Shown: piece after piece, positions 23,361-30,968 of the stretch
Position numbering within the stretch: position 1 is the stretch's first letter
Layout: each line of letters starts with the position of its first letter
Assembly (NCBI GenBank): GCA_015060065.1
Contig: SUZF01000003.1
Coordinates: 62,001 to 126,000, forward strand
DNA length: 64,000 nt
Direction: 5' to 3'
Origin: Rikenellaceae bacterium
GTDB taxonomy: Bacteria > Bacteroidota > Bacteroidia > Bacteroidales > Rikenellaceae
The notes under the pieces: generated by a model
The model's database searches: none
Told to the model about the DNA's origin: nothing
Seen by the model: only the letters and a program-made list of their open reading frames with translations
Made by a program: the position numbers and the translations under genes

Positions 23361-25064
23361 TTAATTGTCAATTCGGAAAATCGCTACGCTGAACGGCTTC
23401 ATTGTGAATGTGTGACCCGCCTTTGAACTCTTGCACTTGGCGAGTTTCGAGTTGTTGCCATATATCCACTTTGCCTTCTTGCCGAGAGGTGCCGTCGAGC
23501 CGCAAACCTCACGCTTTGAGGGGTTGAAGACCACGACATACTTCTCGTTGTCTAACGTGCGGGCGTAAATCATAGGGTAGGGGTTGTCCATATCGCCTAC
23601 ATACCTCCACTCTCCGGCCGTGCCGAGTGCCGGAATCTCGCTGCGCAGCGAGGTAAGCCCCTTAACGTAGTTCAGCACCGAGTTGGGGTCGTTCTGCTGT
23701 GTTGCGACATTGGGGTAGTTCGACATCTGGTCTATGGGCAGGAAGAGTTTGGTGGCATCTTCAACCGTCGAGAAGCCTGCATTACGTGTTGTGTCCCACT
23801 GCATCGGGGTACGGCACGGTGTGCGGTCACGAGATGAGAAACTTCCCTCCTTGGGACGGGTACATTCAACATTGCGCATACCAATCTCTTCGCCGTAATA
23901 GACAATCGGCGGTGCCGGCAACGTAAGGAAGAAGGTCAGTGCAATCTTCTGCTCCTCCGGAGTCGAGCGATTCAGACGTGTGAGTCGCCAGATGTCGTGG
24001 CTGCATGTAGGCATCGAGGCGTATCCTCCGATAGAGCGGAATGCCTCATACACCTTGCCGTAAATCTCCATAGGCTTGCGCAGTGAGCCTTTGCCTTCGG
24101 GATTGAAGTAGGTGATCGTGGGATTTGAGTGGTCGTCGGTTTCGCAGAAGAGAGGCCGATAAATCTTGCCTCCTATCTTGTTGTGAATCAGCAGGTCAAT
24201 ATTGAAGCCTGCGGAGAGGGATTGGCGTGGCTCCGACCACTCCGAGAGCATGATGTTTTCGGGGTACTTGGTGTTGTACCACGCGAAAATCTCGTTCCAC
24301 AAGCGAATAACGCCTTCGCGCTCCTTGTTGTCGCCTTTGACGAGCGAGGATGCCATATCGACACGGAAACCATCTGCTCCGTGGTCGCACCAATAAGCGA
24401 TAATGCTCTTCAACTCCTCGCGAACTGCCGTCGGGCCCGGAGCATCATAACCCTGCTCCCACTCGTTGGCGGGGTCGGGGTTGCGATATCCGTAGTTGAG
24501 TGCCGGCTGAATGTCGAAGTAGTTCTTCAAGAAGTAGCCGTTGCGCGGATGTTTGTTATCAACCCATGTCGCCTTCTCATTATCCCCTTTTCTATCGGGT
24601 TTTACAGCCTTGCCATTTGTCCAGATAAAGTAGTCGGAGTATTTGTTGCGCTCCGCCTTGCAAGCCTCCTTGAACCACGGGTGCTTATCCGAAGTGTGAC
24701 CTGCCACGAGGTCGAGTAGGACCTTTATGCCCTTCTCGTGAGCCTCTTTGATAAGGGCGAAGAGGTCGTCGTTGGTGCCGAAACGGGGATCCACCTTGTA
24801 GTAGTCGAGGATATCGTATCCTCCATCCTCCCATGCACTCTCGAAGCATGGCGACATCCAGATACAGTTGAAGCCGACACTGCGGATGTAATCCAACCGC
24901 TGGCGAATACCGTTCAGGTCACCGATGCCATCCCCATCGGAGTCCATATACGACGATGGGTAGATGTGGTAGATTACGGCATCTTTCAACCACTTGGGTT
25001 GCTCTTTTGCCATTGCGGAAATGCCGATTGCCAGTGACAGAATCGTCAATAAAAATCTCTTCAT
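23361..25064 (-). CDS. Secreted GH13 alpha-glucosidase / oligo-1,6-glucosidase-type enzyme
   Basis: The 567-residue protein carries a signal peptide (first 19 residues, to AMAK) and a GH13 barrel: VIYHIYPSSYMDSDGDGIGDL at the N-terminus, DGFRVDMAS with nucleophile Asp236, MLSEWSEP with acid/base Glu275, and CSHDIWR with the third acid Asp357. The DSDGDGIGDL calcium-loop pattern is typical of the oligo-1,6-glucosidase and trehalose-type subfamilies. It would cut alpha-1,4 or alpha-1,6 glucosides in the periplasm. The start is ATG 25064; the upstream ORF extension overlaps murF. It sits 17 bases after murF, an odd place for a starch gene outside a Sus locus. Confidence 0.92.
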   Translation of the reverse strand: MKRFLLTILSLAIGISAMAKEQPKWLKDAVIYHIYPSSYMDSDGDGIGDLNGIRQRLDYIRSVGFNCIWMSPCFESAWEDGGYDILDYYKVDPRFGTNDDLFALIKEAHEKGIKVLLDLVAGHTSDKHPWFKEACKAERNKYSDYFIWTNGKAVKPDRKGDNEKATWVDNKHPRNGYFLKNYFDIQPALNYGYRNPDPANEWEQGYDAPGPTAVREELKSIIAYWCDHGADGFRVDMASSLVKGDNKEREGVIRLWNEIFAWYNTKYPENIMLSEWSEPRQSLSAGFNIDLLIHNKIGGKIYRPLFCETDDHSNPTITYFNPEGKGSLRKPMEIYGKVYEAFRSIGGYASMPTCSHDIWRLTRLNRSTPEEQKIALTFFLTLPAPPIVYYGEEIGMRNVECTRPKEGSFSSRDRTPCRTPMQWDTTRNAGFSTVEDATKLFLPIDQMSNYPNVATQQNDPNSVLNYVKGLTSLRSEIPALGTAGEWRYVGDMDNPYPMIYARTLDNEKYVVVFNPSKREVCGSTAPLGKKAKWIYGNNSKLAKCKSSKAGHTFTMKPFSVAIFRIDN

Positions 25065-25081
25065 GCTCGTTGTTTGTGTTG

Positions 25082-26332
25082 TTATAATTTTTCGATAATC
25101 TTTTCGAGAGCAATTCCGCGCGAGCCTTTCAGCAGAATTGTACGACCACGCAGTTTGTTGATTTGGAGATAACCTCCAAGGCTCTCGGTGTCGGCAAAAC
25201 ACTTCACTTGTGCCACAAGATCGCGTGCAGCCTTCTCGAAACGGGGACCTACCGTGAAAATCTCGGCATTGTCAATCGAGAGAGCCGCTTCGAGCGTGCG
25301 ACGATGCTCCTCGTCGCTCCACTCTCCCAATTCGAGCATATCGCCCAGAATCAGCAACTTCCCATCGCTCTCCTCGATACGCATATTCTCGATTGCGGCA
25401 GCCATACTCGACGGATTGGCGTTGTAGCAATCGACGATGAGTGTATTCTGCCCGCTCTGCATCCTCTGCGAGCGGTTGTTGTCGGGACGATAGTTGGCAA
25501 TAGCATCGGCTATACGCTCCTGTGGGATGTCGAAATAGCGACCTATGGCAATTGCTGCGGCTATGTTGGCGCGATTGTACTCGCCTTCGAGGTTGCTCGG
25601 CACTCCGTCGGCTATGGCGCGAGAGTAGTGTTCTACTGCGAGATTCTCACGCTCGGCAGCCATCATCATCAGCACCGCATCCTCGTCAGGTACAAATGCG
25701 TGGCCTCCATTCTCTGCCAGAAAATCAAAGAGTTCGCCCTTGCCTCTGCGGACACCCTCTTCGCCCCCGAAGCCTTCGAGGTGAGCGCGTCCGATATTTG
25801 TGATGATACCGAAGTTAGGCTCGGCAATCGAGGCGAGCAGAGCAATCTCTCCACAGGCACTCGCACCCATCTCGACCACGCCAAACTCCGTATCGCGAGT
25901 CATTGCGAGCAGCGTGAGCGGCACGCCTATATGGTTGTTGAGATTTCCGCGTGTGGCGTATATCTCGAACTTCTCTGCCAGCACGCGGCTGACCAACTCC
26001 TTGGTCGTGGTCTTGCCATTGCTGCCCACGATGCCGATAATCGGCAGAGCCAGACGACGACGATGTTCGCGAGCCAACTCCTGCAACGCCACCAACGAGT
26101 CCTCGACTCTCAAAATTCTATCGGCAAGGTCGGGACGCTCCGTAGCCGGGAGATCCGAGTCGGCAACGGCATACTTCGCGCCTGCATCGAGAGCCGCACA
26201 TACGAACTTGTTGCCGTCAAACGATGCACCACGCAGAGCGACGAAGAGCATACCTTCGCCCACGTTGCGTGAGTCGGTGGTAACGCCCGTACATTCGTCG
26301 AAAAAGTCGTATAACTGTTCGATATCGGTCAT
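25082..26332 (-). CDS. murF: UDP-N-acetylmuramoyl-tripeptide--D-alanyl-D-alanine ligase
   Basis: MurF adds D-Ala-D-Ala to UDP-MurNAc-tripeptide, the last cytoplasmic step of peptidoglycan precursor synthesis. The 416-residue product has the N-terminal GVTTDSRNVGEGMLFVALRG motif, the ATP loop GIVGSNGKTTTKE, the NNHIGVPLTLL segment, EMGASACGEI, and a C-terminal DCYNANPSSM with HEEH-type residues. It lies outside a dcw cluster, 4 bases after the mannose-1-phosphate guanylyltransferase gene and 17 bases before the GH13 gene. Length is slightly short, as usual in Bacteroidetes. Confidence 0.95.
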   Translation of the reverse strand: MTDIEQLYDFFDECTGVTTDSRNVGEGMLFVALRGASFDGNKFVCAALDAGAKYAVADSDLPATERPDLADRILRVEDSLVALQELAREHRRRLALPIIGIVGSNGKTTTKELVSRVLAEKFEIYATRGNLNNHIGVPLTLLAMTRDTEFGVVEMGASACGEIALLASIAEPNFGIITNIGRAHLEGFGGEEGVRRGKGELFDFLAENGGHAFVPDEDAVLMMMAAERENLAVEHYSRAIADGVPSNLEGEYNRANIAAAIAIGRYFDIPQERIADAIANYRPDNNRSQRMQSGQNTLIVDCYNANPSSMAAAIENMRIEESDGKLLILGDMLELGEWSDEEHRRTLEAALSIDNAEIFTVGPRFEKAARDLVAQVKCFADTESLGGYLQINKLRGRTILLKGSRGIALEKIIEKL

Positions 26333-26336
26333 TGCA

Positions 26337-27410
26337 CTAATCGTGTTTGTCGCCCAGATTGAAACGCACCTCGTCGATATACTCGCGGATGTGCTGCTCC
26401 TCGCCTCGCGGGCAAATCATCAGAATATCATCCGTATCGACAACGATGTAGTCGCGCAGTCCGTTGATGACAGCAACCTTATCCTTGGGAAGCGATATGA
26501 TGCTGTTGCGCGTATCGTATGTGAAGCATCCTTTTTCAGGCTTTACGTTGGCATACTTATCCTTGCGCGAGAGTTGATAGAGCGATCCCCACGTTCCGAC
26601 ATCACTCCAACCGAAGTCGCCACAACGAACATAGACATTTTCGGCCTTCTCCATCACTCCGTAGTCTATCGAAATCGAGCGACATTGCGAGAATACCTGC
26701 TCGATGGCAGCCTTCTCTGCCTCGGTGCCGTAGGCATCCGTAATGCCGTTAAAGAGAGTGTGGTGTTCCGGCAGGAACTTCTCGATGGCAGCGATTATAT
26801 CCTTAACCTTCCAGATAAAGATTCCTGAATTCCAAAAGAACTCGCCACACTGCACGAAGGTCTGCGCCAACTCGCGATTGGGCTTCTCGGTAAAGCACTT
26901 CACGCGACTGATGGGTTTCGAGTCGGACTTCTGGATATAGCCATAGCCTGTTTCGGGGCGTGTAGGTGTCAATCCCACGGTCATCAGCACGTCATTCGTG
27001 TCGATAAACTCCAACAACTCCGTGGCAATTGCGCGGAACTCGTCCTCCTGCAAAATCAGGTGGTCTGCCGGAGTGACAATCATCTTGGCATTGGGGTTTT
27101 GCTTGCGCAGGGAGTATGCCGCATAGCAGATGCAGGGTGCCGTATTGCGACCTATCGGTTCGCACAGCACCTGACTCTCGCTCAACTCCGGGATATGCTC
27201 CAAGACCAACTCCTTGTAGCCGGCATTGGTTACAATCAGGAAGTTTTCGGGCGCAACCAACTTTGCAAATCGCTCATACGTAAGGCGCAGGAACGATTTT
27301 CCCGTGTTGAAGATGTCGAGAAATTGCTTGGGCATCGAGCGACGGCTGCGAGGCCACAAACGCGCTCCGCCACCACCTGCCATAATCACACAATAGACAT
27401 TTTTATCCAT
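26337..27410 (-). CDS. manC: Mannose-1-phosphate guanylyltransferase
   Basis: Makes GDP-mannose from mannose-1-phosphate and GTP, for surface glycans, O-glycosylation or fucose synthesis. The 357-residue single-domain protein has the nucleotidyltransferase opening IMAGGGGARLWPRSRRSMPKQF (residues 9-30), IVTPADHLI and a FTEKPN motif, but lacks the C-terminal isomerase cupin of the longer bifunctional ManC. The -7 box at 27438-27445 lies 27 bases upstream. It is the first gene of a tight run through murF, GH13, OPT and the two secreted paralogues. Confidence 0.94.
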   Translation of the reverse strand: MDKNVYCVIMAGGGGARLWPRSRRSMPKQFLDIFNTGKSFLRLTYERFAKLVAPENFLIVTNAGYKELVLEHIPELSESQVLCEPIGRNTAPCICYAAYSLRKQNPNAKMIVTPADHLILQEDEFRAIATELLEFIDTNDVLMTVGLTPTRPETGYGYIQKSDSKPISRVKCFTEKPNRELAQTFVQCGEFFWNSGIFIWKVKDIIAAIEKFLPEHHTLFNGITDAYGTEAEKAAIEQVFSQCRSISIDYGVMEKAENVYVRCGDFGWSDVGTWGSLYQLSRKDKYANVKPEKGCFTYDTRNSIISLPKDKVAVINGLRDYIVVDTDDILMICPRGEEQHIREYIDEVRFNLGDKHD

Positions 27411-27437
27411 AAATCAGGTCGAAAAAGTTATACTGAA

Positions 27438-27445
27438 CAAATATA
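27438..27445 (-). promoter_or_regulatory. -7 box TATATTTG of the manC-murF-GH13-OPT run
   Basis: Exact TAnnTTTG on the minus strand, with a TTTTG 20 bases upstream as the -33 element. Confidence 0.78.
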
Positions 27446-27540
27446 CAAAACAATTGAGATTCTCACAAAAAAAATGGCAATCTTTTTCTCCTTCATACCC
27501 TCTCTCCTTGCCACTCTTTTTGTTGTGGTATTCCACGGAC

Positions 27541-27581
27541 AAAAAATATCGGGATGCAAGAGTTCTCTCTGCATCCCGATA
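27541..27581 (-). terminator. Terminator of the lipoprotein-TlpA-DUF6029-Omp28 operon
   Basis: TATCGGGATGCA (27547-27558) pairs perfectly with TGCATCCCGATA (27570-27581), and on the minus strand six T follow (A-run 27541-27546). It lies 24 bases after the Omp28 stop. Confidence 0.93.
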
Positions 27582-27605
27582 AGCGTATTAGAGGGTTTGT
27601 TCCGT

Positions 27606-28733
27606 CTATTTATACTGGTACTCAACTGCGCTGTTGAGCGGGCAGTCGATGACGTTATTTACAAACCATGTGTTCAAGGTACCAGTACCCATCTCGCCCT
27701 CGGTGGTGATGAATATCACAACGTGGCAGTTCTCTGCCTTCCATGCGCTATTGAGAGTCATGTTTACAGGGTTGAACTCGTAGATTTTCTTCTCGCCTGC
27801 CTTAATCTCGCCGAGGTAGTAGCCGGTGTAGTCCGAACTTGTAACCTTGCTGTCGGCAATGCGAATGGCGTTGTGGTGAGTGTTGTAGTCATATCCCGTA
27901 GCACCATTATTTTTCTGCTCTCCGTGGATATTATCTTCGAGCAACCAAGCACCGATGCGGTAGTTGTCTGTCACGGCAGCCTTAACCTCTGCTTTTACTG
28001 ACACCATACGCGATGCCGGGCTGTATGCTACGCAAGCAGCGATACCCGCCTTTGCCGGCTCGCGGTCGATAGCCGACTGAACCATTCCGTTTACGATGCC
28101 TTGCGCACGATAATCACCGGTAACCGAGTGCATATCTACCGCCAATGAGGGGAATCCCTCTACTGCCATAGTATATTCCAATGCGGCACCGTCAAGGCCT
28201 GCGGGGTCATACTCCGGATAGAAGCGGTGAGCGGCTGTCCAAACGCACTTGTTGAAGAGGGCCTTGGGCATTCCGTAGATTCTGTTTATCATAAAAGGAC
28301 ACCACGGACACTCTGTACCTGTGTATTGGGTAAGCATAACCTTACGCACGAAGGAGGTGCTGTTCGGATTGGGGTCTGCGGGAATCTCGGTAACTGCCGG
28401 GAATTCAACCACGGCCTTGATGGTTACATCATTCGAGAACTTATCTCCGTAAGCCGCCCAGATAACATGGTTACCGGCCTCGGTGGTCGTAAATTCCATA
28501 TTCGTAATTTCGAGTGGATTGTTGTCCTCATCGAAGAACTGAACACCGCTCGTAATCTTCTTGCTGCCGAGGCGTACATCGAGTTTCGAGGCGTACTCGC
28601 CATCGCAGAGAATCATCGTGGGAGTTGCTTTCAGAGTAAGTTCGCCATCGATAATCTCCTCTTCTCCACCTTCGCACGCTGCAAACGAGAGTGCTGCGGC
28701 GAACATCATCGCCAAAAATTTCAAGTTTTTCAT
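27606..28733 (-). CDS. Omp28-type outer-membrane lipoprotein with a thioredoxin-like CPWC site
   Basis: The 375-residue lipoprotein (lipobox SFAAC, Cys20) has an Ig-like N-terminal part and a thioredoxin-fold domain with CPWC at 142-145 (VMLTQYTGTECPWCPFM), the hallmark of the Omp28 family first described from Porphyromonas gingivalis. GFPSLAVD corresponds to the cis-Pro loop. The C-terminal domain is beta-rich. A surface or periplasmic thiol oxidoreductase or thiol-dependent adhesin role is likely but not demonstrated by sequence. It is the last gene of a four-gene operon with another thioredoxin-family protein and two envelope proteins, 41 bases after the DUF6029 gene. Confidence 0.87.
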   Translation of the reverse strand: MKNLKFLAMMFAAALSFAACEGGEEEIIDGELTLKATPTMILCDGEYASKLDVRLGSKKITSGVQFFDEDNNPLEITNMEFTTTEAGNHVIWAAYGDKFSNDVTIKAVVEFPAVTEIPADPNPNSTSFVRKVMLTQYTGTECPWCPFMINRIYGMPKALFNKCVWTAAHRFYPEYDPAGLDGAALEYTMAVEGFPSLAVDMHSVTGDYRAQGIVNGMVQSAIDREPAKAGIAACVAYSPASRMVSVKAEVKAAVTDNYRIGAWLLEDNIHGEQKNNGATGYDYNTHHNAIRIADSKVTSSDYTGYYLGEIKAGEKKIYEFNPVNMTLNSAWKAENCHVVIFITTEGEMGTGTLNTWFVNNVIDCPLNSAVEYQYK

Positions 28734-28774
28734 CTTTGCTTCTTTTTATTATTATTGTTGTTATATCAATTTCG

Positions 28775-30382
28775 TTAGAATGATGAGGTAAGTACCAGAC
28801 TTACGCCCGTATATGCCGGTGAGAATCGGCAAACACCACCCGAACATACATATCCCGCGCGATTGCGACCATAACTCAACTGCACACGGGTACGGTTGTA
28901 GGTATAACTGAAACCACCGCTATAATAGTTGGTCTTGGTCTTGTGGATATTGTACATATCCTGCACAAAGAAACTCCATCGCGGAGCCAGACTGAACTCG
29001 ACCAGACCTGCAACCCAATCGCCTTCGTAGTTGTAGGTGCCGTTCTGTCGGTCGGCATAGAGGTACTGCACCTCCACGCGCAACGACTTCTTGCGGTCGA
29101 ACTTGTAGGTCACATCGCCCACAAAGATATTCGATGCGTACATCTCCTTCTGAAATCCGTGTGTGGGGCTTATCTCCTGACGCGAGAAGAGCAGGATGGT
29201 TTTGAGTTTCTTGCTCCACTGACGCTCGATATCGAAGTTTATATCGCGCCACATCACTCGACGTTTGCCGATGTCGGTCTGTCTCTTTTTGAGTGTGTAG
29301 AAGGTCGAGAAGTTGGCGTGGAAATTCCAATAGCGATAGCGGTTCTCCTTGCTGCGAAGCGAGTAGCAGATATCCACCTGACCTCCCATTTCGCCATCGG
29401 CAGCCACCTGATAGGGGTTGAGGTTTGCCAACATATAGGTATATTGGCGAGTGAGTGCCGGCAGGTAGTTTATTGCATTAGCCATACCCAACTCATAGAG
29501 CGACGAGCGGGTTGCCATGTTGCTCAACTGTCGATAGGTCGCTATAATGCTGAAAGAGTCGTAACTGTAACCCACCTCTCCGAAGATTGCCGAGCCACTC
29601 GCAGCCTTCTCGGCATTGGGGGCGAGGTCTTTGCTCTTATGGACATACTCTCCACGCAGGCTCAATCCGGCCCAGCCGAAGTTCAGGCGACCCGAATACA
29701 TATTCAGGTTTGGGGTATTCATACCCGTCTCCTCGAAGCGGATTTTGTCGTAGTTATCGCCCAACGTCAGTTTCTGGAAACGATTGACGTAACTTCCCTC
29801 AATCGAGAGGGTAGCCTTCTCCTGAATGCCGCAGATGTCGGCAAGCGAAACCACGAGGTCAGCACCTCTGACCCACGACTTTGCGTAGTCCGTGTTGAGG
29901 CGCGGACGTCCGTACATTCCTTTGAGCGAAACGTAGCGACCGAAACTGTAAGCACCGCGCACACCCTCAATCGAGTTGTTGAAGCCGAGTTGTCTATCCT
30001 CAAACGAGCGGTAGATAAGTCCGTTACCGTATTGGTCGAAGATGTCGCCCACCAGAATCTCGTAGTTCTTGTCGCGCCACTGGATATACTTCGAAGCCAA
30101 GTAGAACTTGAATCCGTCAGCCAAGTCGTCGTATCCCTGCAATACGGGCAGGAAGGCATTTGCCTGCAAGCCTGCCGAGAAGCGACCATTGGCATAATCG
30201 ACCTTCATGTAGTTGTTCGAGCCGAAGTGGTCCTCCGGAGCGGCACCCAACTTCTTGTCGTCCATGTAGTATATCGAGGTCGATTCGAAACTTCCCGAAG
30301 CCTGACCCTTGCCAATCTTCTTCTGCGCCACTGCGGGAACAACGGCTACGAGGGCGAGGAGTATGGTTACTAAAAATCTCAT
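28775..30382 (-). CDS. DUF6029 family outer-membrane beta-barrel protein
   Basis: The 535-residue protein has a signal peptide (to AVAQK) and a long series of amphipathic strands with aromatic girdles (FESTSIYYMDDKK, GRFSAGLQANAFLP, YEILVGDIFDQYGNGLIYRS, SVSLVLTSSF-type end). The terminal residue is Phe, as expected for BAM substrates. It resembles the DUF6029 family of Bacteroidetes. It lacks a TonB plug, so it is likely a passive barrel or scaffold. A CSGGVC pair near residue 515 is unusual in a barrel and could be a substrate of the thiol proteins encoded on either side (TlpA 9 bases upstream, Omp28 41 bases downstream). Confidence 0.8.
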   Translation of the reverse strand: MRFLVTILLALVAVVPAVAQKKIGKGQASGSFESTSIYYMDDKKLGAAPEDHFGSNNYMKVDYANGRFSAGLQANAFLPVLQGYDDLADGFKFYLASKYIQWRDKNYEILVGDIFDQYGNGLIYRSFEDRQLGFNNSIEGVRGAYSFGRYVSLKGMYGRPRLNTDYAKSWVRGADLVVSLADICGIQEKATLSIEGSYVNRFQKLTLGDNYDKIRFEETGMNTPNLNMYSGRLNFGWAGLSLRGEYVHKSKDLAPNAEKAASGSAIFGEVGYSYDSFSIIATYRQLSNMATRSSLYELGMANAINYLPALTRQYTYMLANLNPYQVAADGEMGGQVDICYSLRSKENRYRYWNFHANFSTFYTLKKRQTDIGKRRVMWRDINFDIERQWSKKLKTILLFSRQEISPTHGFQKEMYASNIFVGDVTYKFDRKKSLRVEVQYLYADRQNGTYNYEGDWVAGLVEFSLAPRWSFFVQDMYNIHKTKTNYYSGGFSYTYNRTRVQLSYGRNRAGYVCSGGVCRFSPAYTGVSLVLTSSF

Positions 30383-30391
30383 AGTCAGTGG

Positions 30392-30880
30392 CTATTTTTT
30401 CTTCTTCAATTCGAGAATCTTCTCGAAAAGTTCCTCCTCGCTGCCGGGAGTGTATCCGGAGTGCGAGTAGATGATATTGCCCTCCGCATCGACAACGAAT
30501 GCCTGCGGTGTGAGGGTTACGTTCATTGCACGACGCAACTCCTGCTTGTCGTCAAACAGGCAGGTAAATTCCCATCCGCGCGAGGTCGCCATATTCTTTG
30601 CCGGAGCCTTCAATCGGGCATCGTCGGTCGATACGGCAACGACGGTAAAGTCCGCCTCCTTGCGCCAATCCTCCAACGCATCGTTGATGGCGTTTAACTC
30701 CTGGATGCAGGGCTTGCAGGCGATGGACCAATATGAGATAATCATCGGCTTGCCCTTGACAAGGTCGCGTACCGAGACGATTTTTCCCTCCAAATCCTCG
30801 ACTTTTACGTCGGGCAACTGCTGTGCAAAGAGCGACGTTGCACCCATCAGCAGGCAGAGCAGGCTCAATATCTTTTTCAT
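30392..30880 (-). CDS. TlpA-type periplasmic thiol-disulfide oxidoreductase
   Basis: The 162-residue product has a signal peptide (to SLFAQ) and a thioredoxin/AhpC-TSA-like fold with active site CKPC at 55-58 (YWSIACKPC) and a TPQAFVVD cis-Pro loop. This is the TlpA/ResA group, which reduces or isomerises disulfides in exported proteins. I choose ATG 30880; the longer ORF runs into the intercistronic hairpin (30911-30957). It is second in the operon, 88 bases after the large lipoprotein and 9 bases before the DUF6029 gene. The operon partner Omp28 has another CxxC, so an electron relay is possible. Confidence 0.9.
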   Translation of the reverse strand: MKKILSLLCLLMGATSLFAQQLPDVKVEDLEGKIVSVRDLVKGKPMIISYWSIACKPCIQELNAINDALEDWRKEADFTVVAVSTDDARLKAPAKNMATSRGWEFTCLFDDKQELRRAMNVTLTPQAFVVDAEGNIIYSHSGYTPGSEEELFEKILELKKKK

Positions 30881-30910
30881 TTTCTTCTCTATTTTAGTGG
30901 TTTTGGTTTT

Positions 30911-30957
30911 CAAACACAAGGAGGAGTCCCCGTCGGGGAGGCTCCTCATTGTGTTTG
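30911..30957 (-). promoter_or_regulatory. Three-tier intercistronic hairpin
   Basis: CAAACACAA (30911-30919) pairs with TTGTGTTTG (30949-30957). Inside it GAGGAG (30921-30926) pairs with CTCCTC (30942-30947), and TCCCC (30927-30931) pairs with GGGGA (30935-30939) around GTC. There is no T-run after it, so it is not a normal terminator. It may set the stoichiometry between the large lipoprotein and the downstream genes. Confidence 0.6.
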
Positions 30958-30968
30958 TTGTCAAATAG

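Noticed and set aside
25163..26272. Long plus-strand ORF opposite murF
   Set aside because: It is antisense to a conserved ligase and unlike any family.
28943..30373. A 476-codon plus-strand ORF opposite the DUF6029 gene
   Set aside because: It has no recognisable domain, lies inside a well-supported signal-peptide barrel gene and has no promoter or start context.
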